Positions 40,374 through 51,897 of a stretch of DNA of 64,000 bases are shown one piece after another. Position numbers and translations under genes: made by a program. Positions within the stretch are counted from its first letter, which is position 1. Each line of letters opens with the position of its first letter. The notes under the pieces were generated by a model. That model did not search any database and was not told the origin of the DNA. It was given only the letters and a program-made list of their open reading frames with translations. The DNA is from AR5 sp041497115 (GTDB lineage Bacteria > Methylomirabilota > Methylomirabilia > Rokubacteriales > CSP1-6), in assembly GCA_041497115.1 (NCBI GenBank), contig JBGQFW010000008.1:1-64000 (forward strand), read 5' to 3'.

Positions 40374-41309
40374 ATGCGCCTGGCCACGATCGATCTCGGC
40401 ACCAACACCGTGCGCCTGCTCGTCGCCGACGTCACCGACCCCGGGCGGTGGCGCGTGGTGGACGCCGACCAGCGGGTGACCCGTCTGGGCGAGGGGCTGG
40501 CGGCCAGCGGTCGCCTGGGCGAGGTGCCCGCGCAGCGCACGGCGGCGGCCGTCACCGAGTACGTCGGTCGCGCCCGGCGCGCCGGCGTCGAACGGCTCCA
40601 GATCGTCGCCACCAGCGCGGTGCGCGAGGCGGCCAACGGCCGCGACTTCGTCGCCGCGCTCGAGCGGGCCACCGGCGAGCGCGTGACGGTGGTGAGCGGC
40701 GAGGAGGAGGCGGCCCTCACGCTGGCCGGCGTCCTCGCCGGGGTGGGCGCGGGGCCGCCGGGCGGCGCGACGCTCGTGTTCGACATCGGCGGGGGCAGCA
40801 CCGAGTTCATCCTCGCGCGCGGCGGGCGTGCGGTCGCGGCGGTGAGCCTGCGCCTCGGCGTGGTCGACCTCACCGAGCGCCATCCGTTTCCCGGGCCAGT
40901 CGCCGCCGACCGCTATCGCGCGCTGCACGCCGAGATCGCCGCACGGCTGGCGGCGGAGGTGCCGGCGGCGATTCGGACCGCCGCCGTCGATCGTCTCGTC
41001 GGCACCGCCGGCACCGCCACGACGCTGGCCGCGCTCGATCTCGGCCTGACGGCCTACGACCCCCCACGCGTGCAGGGCCACGTGCTCACCCGCGGCGCGG
41101 TGGAGGCGCAGCTCGCGCGGCTGGGCGCGCTGACCGTCGTCGAGCGGGCGGCGCTGCCGTGCCTGGAGCGGGGGCGCGCCGATCTCATCGTGCCGGGCAC
41201 GGCCATCGTGCTGGCGACGCTGGACCTGGTGCGTCGCGACAGGCTCGTCGTCAGCGACTGGGGGCTGCGCGAGGGGATCCTGGCGCGCCTCGGCGAATTG
41301 ACAGGGTAG
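40374..41309 (+). CDS. Ppx/GppA family phosphatase
   Basis: A 311-residue member of the ASKHA fold: phosphate-1 motif TIDLGTNTVRLLVAD, the phosphate-2 motif VFDIGGGSTEFI, ATSAVREAANG and the GTAGTATTLAALDL adenosine-type motif. It hydrolyses polyphosphate or pppGpp. The short length (only the two N-terminal domains, no HD domain) matches the short exopolyphosphatases. The ATG is 17 bp after a terminator. Its stop lies inside the promoter of the HNH gene. Confidence 0.88.
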   Translation: MRLATIDLGTNTVRLLVADVTDPGRWRVVDADQRVTRLGEGLAASGRLGEVPAQRTAAAVTEYVGRARRAGVERLQIVATSAVREAANGRDFVAALERATGERVTVVSGEEEAALTLAGVLAGVGAGPPGGATLVFDIGGGSTEFILARGGRAVAAVSLRLGVVDLTERHPFPGPVAADRYRALHAEIAARLAAEVPAAIRTAAVDRLVGTAGTATTLAALDLGLTAYDPPRVQGHVLTRGAVEAQLARLGALTVVERAALPCLERGRADLIVPGTAIVLATLDLVRRDRLVVSDWGLREGILARLGELTG

Positions 41310-41326
41310 GGGCCGGCGTCTATCCT
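41298..41326 (+). promoter_or_regulatory. Sigma-70 promoter for the HNH-uvrB-uvrC genes
   Basis: TTGACA (41298-41303), a 17-bp spacer and TATCCT (41321-41326), one of the best matches in the window. The ATG is 11 nt further, giving a very short or absent leader. Confidence 0.75.
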
Positions 41327-41337
41327 AGGTCGTCAAG

Positions 41338-41868
41338 ATGGATGAGATCGCGGTACTCGTGCTGAACGCGACGTACGAGCCGCTGCATTTCACCAACGCT
41401 CGCCGGGCCGTGACGCTGCTGCTCGCCGGAAAAGCGGAGGCCGTCGAGGCCTCGCCCCGCGTGATCCGCTCGCCGTCGCGCGCCTTCGCGCTGCCGGCGG
41501 TGATCCGGCTGGCCATCTTCATCCGCAAGCCGTTCCTGGACCGGGTCGCGTTCAACAAGAAGAACATCCTGCGCCGCGACGGCTACGCCTGCCAGTACTG
41601 CAACCGCCGCGGCGAGCGGCTGACCGTCGATCACGTGCTGCCGCGCTCGCGCGGCGGCGACACGAGCTGGACCAACGTGGTCGCCGCCTGCCTGCGCTGC
41701 AATCTCAAGAAGGGCAACCGCCTGCTCGACGAGTCGGGGATGCGGCTGCTCCGCGAGCCGGTCCATCCGAAGTTCGTCTTCTCCACGCACCTGCTGAGGC
41801 ACCCGCACGCGCACTCGCTGCTGGACTCGTGGCGGAAGTACCTCGTCGCGGTCCCGACGCTCTCGTAG
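41338..41868 (+). CDS. HNH endonuclease
   Basis: A 176-residue protein. An N-terminal VLVLNATYEPLHFTNARRAVTLLL segment is followed by the HNH domain: CQYC, the LTVDHVLPRSRGGDTSWTNVVAACLRCN stretch with the H-N-H residues, and KKGNRLL. This stand-alone group is widespread and single-copy in many bacteria and is believed to act on DNA, but its cellular role is not settled. It shares its promoter and orientation with uvrB and uvrC, so a repair link is plausible. Confidence 0.88.
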   Translation: MDEIAVLVLNATYEPLHFTNARRAVTLLLAGKAEAVEASPRVIRSPSRAFALPAVIRLAIFIRKPFLDRVAFNKKNILRRDGYACQYCNRRGERLTVDHVLPRSRGGDTSWTNVVAACLRCNLKKGNRLLDESGMRLLREPVHPKFVFSTHLLRHPHAHSLLDSWRKYLVAVPTLS

Positions 41869-41879
41869 CGACTACTCCG

Positions 41880-43862
41880 GTGTTCCGCCTGTCGTCGGAG
41901 TATTCGCCCCGCGGCGACCAGCCGCAGGCGATCGCCGACCTCACCCGCTTCGTGACCGCCGGCCACCGCCACGCCGTGCTGCGCGGGGTGACCGGGTCGG
42001 GCAAGACGTTCACGATGGCCAACCTGATCGCCAGCGTGGACCGGCCGACGCTGGTGCTGTCGCCCAACAAGACGCTGGCCGCCCAGCTGTTCAGCGAGTT
42101 CAAGGCGTTCTTCCCGGACAACGCCGTCGAGTACTTCGTCTCCTACTACGACTACTACCAGCCCGAGGCGTACATCCCCCAGTCGGACACGTACATCGAG
42201 AAGGACGCGCTGATCAACGACGAGATCGACCGCATGCGCCACTCGGCCACCCGGTCGCTGCTGGAGCGGCGCGACGTGGTCGTGGTGGCGTCGGTCTCCT
42301 GCATCTACGGCATCGGCGCGCCCGAGACGTACCGCGAGATGCACCTGGCCCTGCGGCGGGGGCAGGAGATCGACCGCGACGCGATCATCCGGCGGCTGAT
42401 CGCCGTGCAGTACGAGCGCAACGACTACGATTTCCACCGCGGGACGTTTCGCGTGCGCGGCGACATCGTGGAGATCTTCCCGGCCAGCGAGGACGCGGTG
42501 GCGCTGCGGATCGAGCTGTTCGGCGACGTGATCGACACGATCCACCGCCTCGACCCCCTCAAGGGCCAGGTGCTGGAGGGGCTCGACGAGGTCCACATCT
42601 ACCCGGCCAGCCACTACGTGACGCCCGCCGAGCAGCTCGACCGCGCGCTGGGGACGATCCAGGAGGAGCTGGGCGAGCGGCTGGCGTTCCTCCGCCAGCG
42701 CAACCGGCTGCTCGAGGCGCAGCGGCTGGAGCAACGGACCCTGTTCGACATGGAGATGCTGCGCGAGCTGGGGTACTGCCACGGCATCGAGAACTACTCG
42801 CGCCACCTCACCGGGCGGCGGCCCGGCGAGCCGCCGCCGGTGCTCATCGAGTACCTGCCGGCCGACGCGCTGATCATCATCGACGAGAGCCACGTGGCGG
42901 TCCCGCAGGTGCGCGGCATGTACTACGGCGACCGCTCGCGCAAGGAGGCGCTCGTCGAGTACGGCTTCCGGCTGCCCTCGGCGTTCGACAACCGGCCGCT
43001 GACGTTCGAGGAGTTCGAGCGGCTGACCGGCCAGACCGTGTACCTGTCGGCCACGCCGAGCGCCTGGGAGCTCGGCGTGGCCGGCGAGGCGGTCGCCGAG
43101 CAGGTCATCCGCCCCACCGGCCTCATGGATCCCGTGATCACCGTGCGCCCGGCGGGCGACCAGGTGGACGACCTCCTGCACGAGATCCGCGCCCGCGCCG
43201 AGCGCGAGGAGCGGGTGCTGGTGACGACGCTGACCAAGCGGATGGCCGAGGACCTCACCGAGTACTACCAGCAGCTCGGCCTGCGCGTGCGCTACCTGCA
43301 CTCCGACATCGACACGCTGGATCGCGTGGCGCTGATCCGAGATCTGCGCCTGGCCAAGTTCGACGCGCTGATCGGGATCAACCTGCTGCGCGAGGGGCTC
43401 GACATCCCCGAGGTCTCGCTGGTCGCCATCCTCGACGCCGACAAGGAAGGGTACCTGCGCTCGTCGACGTCGCTCATCCAGACCGCCGGCCGCGCCGCGC
43501 GCAACGTCAACGGCGAGGTCATCATGTACGCCGACAAGGTGACCGACTCGATGGCCCAGGCGCTGCGCGAGACCGAGCGGCGCCGCGAGATCCAGGGCCG
43601 CTACAACGCCGAGCACGGGATCACGCCCGAGTCGATCCGCTCGTCCATCCGCGAGCTCCTCCAGACGGTGTACGAGCGGGACTACTACACGGTGGAGGTG
43701 GAGGCGCCCGCCGCGGAGGCGTTCGCCTCGCCCGCCGATCTCGCCAAGCGCGTCGCCGAGCTGGAAGCGGCCATGCGCGACGCCGCCCGCCGGCTGGACT
43801 TCGAGCAGGCCGCCGAGCTCCGCGACCGCGTCCGCGCGCTCAAGCGCCAGCAGGTGACGTAG
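41880..43862 (+). CDS. uvrB: Excinuclease ABC subunit B
   Basis: A 660-residue helicase-like subunit of nucleotide excision repair. Walker A is GVTGSGKTFT, the beta-hairpin region is YYDYYQPEAYIPQSDTYIEK, DEAD-box-like IIIDESHV, motif V/VI include INLLREGLDIPEV and QTAGRAARN, and the C-terminal UVR helix pair (LEAAMRDAARRLDFEQAAELRDR) binds UvrC. The start is GTG at 41880, giving the usual VFRLSSEYSPRGDQPQAI opening. Readings from 41829 would overlap the HNH gene. Followed by uvrC after 1 bp. Confidence 0.97.
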   Translation: MFRLSSEYSPRGDQPQAIADLTRFVTAGHRHAVLRGVTGSGKTFTMANLIASVDRPTLVLSPNKTLAAQLFSEFKAFFPDNAVEYFVSYYDYYQPEAYIPQSDTYIEKDALINDEIDRMRHSATRSLLERRDVVVVASVSCIYGIGAPETYREMHLALRRGQEIDRDAIIRRLIAVQYERNDYDFHRGTFRVRGDIVEIFPASEDAVALRIELFGDVIDTIHRLDPLKGQVLEGLDEVHIYPASHYVTPAEQLDRALGTIQEELGERLAFLRQRNRLLEAQRLEQRTLFDMEMLRELGYCHGIENYSRHLTGRRPGEPPPVLIEYLPADALIIIDESHVAVPQVRGMYYGDRSRKEALVEYGFRLPSAFDNRPLTFEEFERLTGQTVYLSATPSAWELGVAGEAVAEQVIRPTGLMDPVITVRPAGDQVDDLLHEIRARAEREERVLVTTLTKRMAEDLTEYYQQLGLRVRYLHSDIDTLDRVALIRDLRLAKFDALIGINLLREGLDIPEVSLVAILDADKEGYLRSSTSLIQTAGRAARNVNGEVIMYADKVTDSMAQALRETERRREIQGRYNAEHGITPESIRSSIRELLQTVYERDYYTVEVEAPAAEAFASPADLAKRVAELEAAMRDAARRLDFEQAAELRDRVRALKRQQVT

Positions 43863-43863
43863 G

Positions 43864-45735
43864 GTGGCGCTCGACGACAAGCTGGCGAGGGTGCCCGACC
43901 GGCCCGGCGTCTACCTCTACCGGGACGCCAAGGCGCAGGTCATCTACGTCGGCAAGGCGGCCTCGCTGAAGAGCCGCGTGCGCTCTTACTTCCAGGAGTC
44001 GCGGCCGCACGACCCCAAGACCGACGCGCTGGTGCGGCAGATCGCCGACCTCGAGTACATCGTGACCGACAACGAGCTCGAGGCGCTGATGCTGGAGGCG
44101 AACCTGGTGCGCAAGCACCGGCCGCGCTACAACATCATCCTCCGCGACGACAAGCACTACCCGTTCCTCAAGCTCACCACCAACGAGGAGTTCCCGCGGC
44201 TGCTGGTGGCCCGCCGCGTCCAGCGCGACGGCGCGACGTACTACGGCCCCTTCTATCCGGCCACCGCGATGCGGGAGACGCTGCGTCTCACGCGCCAGCT
44301 CTTCCCGCTGCGGACGTGCTCGATCACGATCGACGGGCGGCTGGAGCGGCCGTGCATCCAGTACGCGATCCACCGCTGCAACGCCCCCTGTACGGGGTGG
44401 GAGACGCGCGAGGGGTACGGGCGCACCGTGCGCGAGGCGGCGCGCTTCCTCGAGGGCAAGGACGAGGACCTGCTGCGCCGCCTGACCGAGGAGATGGAGA
44501 CGGCCGCCGCCGAGGAGAAGTTCGAGCGGGCGGCCGTGCTGCGCAACCAGATCCAGTCGCTGAACAAGGTCCTCGAGCGCCAGAAGATCATCTCCACCGA
44601 CGAGGTGGACCAGGACGTGGTCGGCGTCGTGCGCCAGGGCGACGACGCGTGCGTCGAGCTGTTCTTCGTGCGCAAGGGGCGGCTGGTCGGCCAGGAGGCG
44701 TTCTTCTTCGACCGGGTCGCCGGCTGGAGCGACGGCGAGATCCTCTCCGCCTTCGTCCGCCAGTTCTACGGCAAGGCGGTGGCGCCGGCCCCCGAGCTGC
44801 TGCTGTCCGACGAGATCCCCGACGCCGCGCTCGTCGGGGAGTGGCTGTCGGGGCTGGCCGGCCGCCGCGTGGCGCTGACGGCGCCGCAGCGGGGCGGCCG
44901 GCGCGAGTTCGTCGCGATGGCCGAGGCCAACGCGGCGATCGCGCTCCAGAACCGGTTGCTGTCGCGCGACGACCGCCAGCAGTACGTGCTGGAGGAGCTG
45001 CAGCGGGCGCTCAACCTGCCCGGCGCACCCAACCGCATCGAGGGGTACGACATCTCCAACATCCAGGGGACCGAGCAGGTGGGCTCGATGGTGGTGTGGG
45101 AGAACGGCGGGATGAAGAAGGACGACTACAAGCGCTTCCGCATCCGGACCGTCGCCGGGGCGGACGACTTCGCGTCGCTGCGCGAGGTGCTGAGCCGCCG
45201 CTTCGGGCGGGCGCTCGAGCAGGGGACCGCGCTGCCCGACCTGGTCCTGATCGACGGCGGCCGCGGCCAGCTCAACGTGGGCCTCTCGGTGCTGCAGGAG
45301 CTGGGGCTCGACTGGGTCCCGGTCGCCTCGCTGGCCAAGCAACAGGAGGAGGTGTACGTCGGGGACAGCCTGCAGCCGCTGGCGCTCGATCCGACCTCGC
45401 CCGCGCTGCACACGCTGCAGAAGATCCGCGACGAGGCGCACCGGTTCGCGATCTCGTACCACAAGAAGCTCCGCAGCCGGCGGACGATCCAGTCCGTGCT
45501 CGACGCCATCCCCGGCGTGGGCCCCACCATCCGGACGAGCCTGCTCAAGACGCTCGGCTCGGCCCGGCGCGTGCGGGACGCCTCGGTGGCCGACCTGGCG
45601 GCGGTCCCGAAGGTGACCCCCAAGCTGGCCCAGCGGATCCACGAGCACTTCCATCCGCCACCGGGGACCGTCCCCGCCGACCCCGAGACCGGGGCGGCAG
45701 ACGGCCGGGAACCTGCGCGGCGGTCCGGTGGTTAG
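43864..45735 (+). CDS. uvrC: Excinuclease ABC subunit C
   Basis: A 623-residue dual nuclease. The GIY-YIG domain opens with PGVYLYRDAKAQVIYVGKAASLKSRV, the UVR helices are around TAAAEEKFERAAVLRNQI, the RNase H-like 5' nuclease has EGYDISNIQG and LPDLVLIDGGRGQLN, and the C-terminal helix-hairpin-helix pair is IPGVGPTIRTSLL and PKVTPKLAQRIHEHF. It cuts on both sides of a UvrB-bound lesion. The start is GTG, immediately after uvrB. Confidence 0.97.
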   Translation: MALDDKLARVPDRPGVYLYRDAKAQVIYVGKAASLKSRVRSYFQESRPHDPKTDALVRQIADLEYIVTDNELEALMLEANLVRKHRPRYNIILRDDKHYPFLKLTTNEEFPRLLVARRVQRDGATYYGPFYPATAMRETLRLTRQLFPLRTCSITIDGRLERPCIQYAIHRCNAPCTGWETREGYGRTVREAARFLEGKDEDLLRRLTEEMETAAAEEKFERAAVLRNQIQSLNKVLERQKIISTDEVDQDVVGVVRQGDDACVELFFVRKGRLVGQEAFFFDRVAGWSDGEILSAFVRQFYGKAVAPAPELLLSDEIPDAALVGEWLSGLAGRRVALTAPQRGGRREFVAMAEANAAIALQNRLLSRDDRQQYVLEELQRALNLPGAPNRIEGYDISNIQGTEQVGSMVVWENGGMKKDDYKRFRIRTVAGADDFASLREVLSRRFGRALEQGTALPDLVLIDGGRGQLNVGLSVLQELGLDWVPVASLAKQQEEVYVGDSLQPLALDPTSPALHTLQKIRDEAHRFAISYHKKLRSRRTIQSVLDAIPGVGPTIRTSLLKTLGSARRVRDASVADLAAVPKVTPKLAQRIHEHFHPPPGTVPADPETGAADGREPARRSGG

Positions 45736-45792
45736 CGGACAAAGCGCCGATCCGTGGAGTTCATCCTGGCGCGCAAAGGTGGTGACACTCGC

Positions 45793-46047
45793 ATGAAGAA
45801 GGCAATCGTAGCGATGGCCGTGGCGGTGACTCTGGCGTTCACCAGCGGCATGGCGATGGCCAGCTCGTGCCCCAAGCTGATCAAGCAGGGGCGTGACGCG
45901 GCCGCCACGATGAAGGCGGACGACCCGAAGGTCAAGGGTGCGGTCGCGAAGCTGGACGAGGCCCAGAAGCTGCACGACGGCGGCAAGCACAAGGAGTCGA
46001 TGGAGAAGGCCAACGAGGCCCTGACCGAGCTCGGCATCAAGAAGTAG
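45793..46047 (+). CDS. Small exported helical protein
   Basis: An 84-residue protein with a signal peptide (MKKAIVAMAVAVTLAF..., cut after AMA about residue 23). The mature part is mostly charged helix (KLIKQGRDAAATMK, GAVAKLDEAQKLHDGGKHKESMEKANEALTELG) with one Cys. The pattern looks like a single TPR-like helical hairpin, as in the small-metal-binding-protein/SmbP-like group. No family is certain. An AAGGTGGTG RBS-like stretch precedes the ATG, and a GC-rich terminator follows. Confidence 0.75.
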   Translation: MKKAIVAMAVAVTLAFTSGMAMASSCPKLIKQGRDAAATMKADDPKVKGAVAKLDEAQKLHDGGKHKESMEKANEALTELGIKK

Positions 46048-46060
46048 GGTCCACTGAACG

Positions 46061-46096
46061 GGGGCGGCGGGCGGGCCCGGCCCGACCCGTCGCCCC
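46061..46096 (+). terminator. GC-rich hairpin terminator
   Basis: An imperfect 16-bp stem between 46061-46076 and 46080-46096, then TCGTTTCTT. It lies 13 bp after the stop of the small exported protein and just upstream of the leuS promoter. Confidence 0.6.
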
Positions 46097-46103
46097 TCGT
46101 TTC

Positions 46104-46133
46104 TTGCCGGTCCACCGCAAGTCTGGTTAGAAT
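46104..46133 (+). promoter_or_regulatory. leuS: leuS promoter
   Basis: TTGCCG (46104-46109), an 18-bp spacer and TAGAAT (46128-46133). The ATG at 46145 is 11 nt after the -10 box, so the leader is very short or absent. Confidence 0.6.
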
Positions 46134-46144
46134 CAACGCTCATC

Positions 46145-48636
<2,492 letters not shown>

Positions 48637-48640
<4 letters not shown>

Positions 48641-49137
48641 GGGCGGCCGCCCTCGCGCTGGCGGCGGCCCTGCTGCTGGGCGGCTGCGGCTACACCGTCG
48701 GCGGCACCCTGCCCTCGGACATCAAGACGGTCGCGGTGCCGATCTTCAAGAACCGCACCCGCGAGCCGGCGGTGGAGAGCCTGATCACCCGGGCGGTGGT
48801 GGAGGCCTTCTCGACCAACGGCCGGCTGCGCGTGGTGGGCACCGGTGCCGCCGACGCCGTCCTCGACGGCGAGATCACCGGCTACAGCGTCAACTCGATC
48901 GCCTTCGACCGCGACGCCAACGTGAGCCTCTACCGGCTCATCGTGACCGTCAACCTCCGGCTGCGCGACGTCAAGCGCAACACCGTGCTCTTCCACCAGA
49001 ACGACGTGCGCGAGCAGTCCGACTTCCGCGTGCAGAGCGCGGTGTCGGTGACGATCTCGCGCGAGGAGACCGCGCTGCGCACGGCGGCGACGGACATCGG
49101 GCGCGCCATCGTGGCGCTCACCGTCAGCCGGTTCTGA
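48637..49137 (+). CDS. lptE: LPS assembly lipoprotein LptE
   Basis: A 166-residue outer-membrane lipoprotein. The lipobox is LLLGGC-GYTVG, with the lipidated Cys at about residue 17. The conserved DIKTVAVPIFKNRTREPAVE and LDGEITGYSVNSIAFD segments are typical of LptE (LptE-like/DUF1508-like lipoproteins). It plugs the LptD barrel, which places lipopolysaccharide in the outer leaflet. The start is GTG (GTGA overlap with leuS). The order leuS-lptE-holA is a classic gram-negative arrangement. Confidence 0.9.
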
Positions 49138-49158
49138 GGGGCGGCCGGGGGCCGTCCC

Positions 49159-50178
49159 GTGGAGTACGCCGCCTTCCTCCAGGCCGCCGAGCGGGGCCAG
49201 CCCCCGCCGCTCGTGCTGCTGCACGGTCCCGACGAGCAGCTGCTCGATGACGCCGTCGGCCTGGTGATCCGCGGCCTCTTCGCTGACGCCTCCGAGGTCG
49301 CGCTGGGCCGCGAAGTCTTGCAAGCCGACGAGGCCTCGGTGGAGACGGTGACGCGCTCGGCGATGACCCTGCCGTTCATGACCGGCCGCCGCCTGGTCGT
49401 GGTGCGCCGCGCCCAGGCGCTCGCCGCCCGGGGAGCGGATGCGCTGACCGCGTACGCGCGCGATCCCAATCCGGCGACGTGCCTGCTGCTGGTGGCCGAC
49501 GAGTCGCTGGCCGCGTCGGGGCGCGAGCGCCGCGCCGACCACTGGCTGCTGGGCGCCCTGCCGCCCGCCGTGGTGGTCGCGCTGCCGGTGCGCAAGGGGC
49601 GCGCGCTCGAGGAGTGGCTGCGGCAGCGCGCGGCGGCCGAGGGGCTCGTCGTCACCGAGGAGGCGGCGAAGCTGCTCGTGCAGTGGGTGGGCGAGGACGG
49701 CGCCCGGCTGCTGGGCGAGGCGCGCAAGGCGGCCCTCGCCGGCGGCCCCGAGCACCGCAAGGTCGGGGTCAACGAGGTCACCGCCGTCGTGGGCGAGCAC
49801 CGCATGAGCGAGGTGTTCGACCTCACGCGGGCGGTGGAGCGCCGCGACACCGCGCTGGCCCTGCGCACGCTCGATCGGCTGCTGGCGACCGAGGAGCCGC
49901 TGTTGCTGCTCACGCTGCTGACGCGCAACGTGCGGGTGGCGCTGATCGTGCGCGATCTCGCTGCCGCCGGCCAGTCAGCCGATCAGATCGCGCGCGCCGT
50001 GCGCCCCACGCCGCTGCCGGTCGTGGAGGCGATCATGGCACGGGTGGCCGGCGCCGCCGGCGCGCCGCTGGCCCGCCACCTGGCGCGGTGCTGGGAGGCG
50101 GAGCGGCGCTGCAAGTCGAGCGGGCTGCCGCGCGCGGAGCTCACCGCGCTGGTCGCGGACCTGTGCGCAACGAGGTGA
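49159..50178 (+). CDS. holA: DNA polymerase III subunit delta
   Basis: A 339-residue clamp-loader subunit. It shows the HolA pattern: PPLVLLHGPDEQLLDDAV near the N-terminus, LPFMTGRRLVVVRRA, PATCLLLVADE, and the C-terminal collar domain ending VADLCATR. Delta opens the beta clamp. The start is GTG at 49159, 21 bp after the lptE stop, with GGGGGCC upstream acting as a poor RBS. The last bases overlap the ceramidase-like gene. Confidence 0.92.
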   Translation: MEYAAFLQAAERGQPPPLVLLHGPDEQLLDDAVGLVIRGLFADASEVALGREVLQADEASVETVTRSAMTLPFMTGRRLVVVRRAQALAARGADALTAYARDPNPATCLLLVADESLAASGRERRADHWLLGALPPAVVVALPVRKGRALEEWLRQRAAAEGLVVTEEAAKLLVQWVGEDGARLLGEARKAALAGGPEHRKVGVNEVTAVVGEHRMSEVFDLTRAVERRDTALALRTLDRLLATEEPLLLLTLLTRNVRVALIVRDLAAAGQSADQIARAVRPTPLPVVEAIMARVAGAAGAPLARHLARCWEAERRCKSSGLPRAELTALVADLCATR

Positions 50179-51545
50179 GCCGCCGCCTGCGCCTGGCGCT
50201 CGGACTCGCGCTCGCGCTGGCCGTGCCGCCGGCGGTGGCCTCCGCCGCCCAGGGATGCGCCGACTGCCTGGAGGCCGGCGCCGCCCGCGTTCCGCTGCGG
50301 ATCCCCGCCGGCGCCCCGCTGGCCGGCTACGGCAGCCTCGCCCGCCGCTTGCTGATCCCCGACGTTCTCGGGCGCCATCCGCACGCCTTCTGGTTCCGTC
50401 CCGCCGAGGGGGCGCGCGACCAGCTCGCCGCGCGGGCCCTCGTGCTCGAGTCGGCGGGGACGCGGGTGGCCTGGGTGGCGATCGACCTGCTCGCGGTGGA
50501 CCGCGCGTTCACGACCGACGCCGGACGGCGGCTGGCCGCCGCCGGCGTGCGCCCCGCCACCCTCGTGATCTCGGCGTCGCACACCCATTCGGGCCCCGGC
50601 GCCTTCGTGGACTCCGCCGCGCTCGGCTGGCTCGCCCTCGACCGGCTCGACCGCGCCGTGCGCGACGCGCTGCTGGACAGCGTCGTCGCCGCCGTGCGCC
50701 GGGCCGACGCCGCCCGGCGGCCGGCGCGGGTGGCGGTGGGCAGCACGACCGCGCCGCCCGTCACGGTCAGTCGCCTGCACCAGCCGCTCGACGCGGAGAT
50801 CGTCGTCCTGCGCGTGACGGCGGCCGACGGCGCGCCGCTGGCGCTGGTGTGGAACTACGCGATCCACGGCACGATGCTGAGCGCGCAAGACCTGCGCCTC
50901 TCCGCCGACGTCATGGGCGACGCCTCCACGGCCCTCGAGCGCGCGCTGGCCGTGCCCGCGCTCTTCGTCAACGGCGCCGCCGGCGACGTGAGCCCCGCCC
51001 ACCACGGCGACCGCGCCGCCCACGACATCGGCGGCGAGCTGGCCGCCGCGGTGCGGCGCGGCTGGACGGCCGCGACGCCGGTCACCCGGCCGACGGTCAG
51101 CGTCGCCGTGCGGGGCGTCGCGTTGCCCGAGCCGCGGCTGCCGGTGACGAGCTGCGTGCGCGGCTGGGCGCCGCGGGGGCTGGACGTCCCGCTCGGGTCG
51201 GTCTTCCCACGCGAGACGACGCTGACGGCGGTGGCGGTCGGGGACGCCGCGTGGGTGACGATCCCCGGCGAGCTGCAGACGAAGCTCGGGCTGGCGATCA
51301 AGCAGGGGGCGCGGTCACGCTTCCCGCACGCGATGGTGGCCGGCTACTCGAACGACTACCTCGGCTACCTCCTCACCGCGGCGGACTACGCGCGGCCGTC
51401 GTACGTGGCGTGCTCGAGCCTCTACGGGCCGCACGCCGGCGAGTGCCTGGCCGCCGCCGCCGGCGGCCTGCTGGCCGGCCTCGGCCGGGGCGAGCGGCCG
51501 CCGGGCGCACGGGTGGCGTGCGATCGGGACGCGGGCGGGGGATGA
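50175..51545 (+). CDS. Neutral/alkaline ceramidase-like exported protein
   Basis: A 456-residue exported protein with a signal peptide (about residues 1-26, ending ASA-A). Family signatures of the ceramidase_alk N-terminal domain (PF04734) are visible: PAGAPLAGYGS, VAIDLLAVDRAF, ISASHTHSGPGAF with the metal His pair, WNYAIHGTML, VNGAAGDVSPAHHG and YSNDYLGYLLTAADYARPSY. It lacks the C-terminal ceramidase domain, so the substrate may differ from ceramide. The start is GTG at 50175, overlapping the holA stop (GTGA). The stop is 26 bp before the convergent rpsT. Confidence 0.85.
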   Translation: MSRRLRLALGLALALAVPPAVASAAQGCADCLEAGAARVPLRIPAGAPLAGYGSLARRLLIPDVLGRHPHAFWFRPAEGARDQLAARALVLESAGTRVAWVAIDLLAVDRAFTTDAGRRLAAAGVRPATLVISASHTHSGPGAFVDSAALGWLALDRLDRAVRDALLDSVVAAVRRADAARRPARVAVGSTTAPPVTVSRLHQPLDAEIVVLRVTAADGAPLALVWNYAIHGTMLSAQDLRLSADVMGDASTALERALAVPALFVNGAAGDVSPAHHGDRAAHDIGGELAAAVRRGWTAATPVTRPTVSVAVRGVALPEPRLPVTSCVRGWAPRGLDVPLGSVFPRETTLTAVAVGDAAWVTIPGELQTKLGLAIKQGARSRFPHAMVAGYSNDYLGYLLTAADYARPSYVACSSLYGPHAGECLAAAAGGLLAGLGRGERPPGARVACDRDAGGG

Positions 51546-51571
51546 GCGGCCGGGCGGCCCGCTCGGGCGAG

Positions 51572-51823
51572 CTACCGCGCGGCGGCCAGGCGGCGGGCGA
51601 GCGCCGACTTCTTGCGGGCGGCGGTGTTCCGGTGGACCACGCCCTTGCTGACGGCGCGGTCGAGCGAGCGGATCGCCTCGGCGATGCTCGCGCCCATCTC
51701 GGCCCCCTCGATCGTGCGGGCGATCTTCACGGCCGAGCGGACCTGCGAGCGGATGGAGCGATTGCGCACGCGCTGCCGCTCGTTCTGACGGATCCGCTTC
51801 TTGGCCGACCTCGTGTTCGCCAC
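51572..51823 (-). CDS. rpsT: 30S ribosomal protein S20
   Basis: An 83-residue, very basic helical protein with the S20 pattern ANTRSAKKRIRQNERQRVRNRS, GVVHRNTAARKKSALARRL. It binds 16S rRNA early in 30S assembly. The start is GTG (51821-51823) with a good RBS (GGAAGGAG on the minus strand, 51831-51838). In many gram-negatives rpsT lies next to holA and murJ, as here. Confidence 0.97.
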   Translation of the reverse strand: MANTRSAKKRIRQNERQRVRNRSIRSQVRSAVKIARTIEGAEMGASIAEAIRSLDRAVSKGVVHRNTAARKKSALARRLAAAR

Positions 51824-51897
51824 CAGGTGACTCCTTCCCTCGGGTCGTGCAGTGTGGGTCGCCGGCGCGGACAGCGCGCGACGGACCGCGATGCATC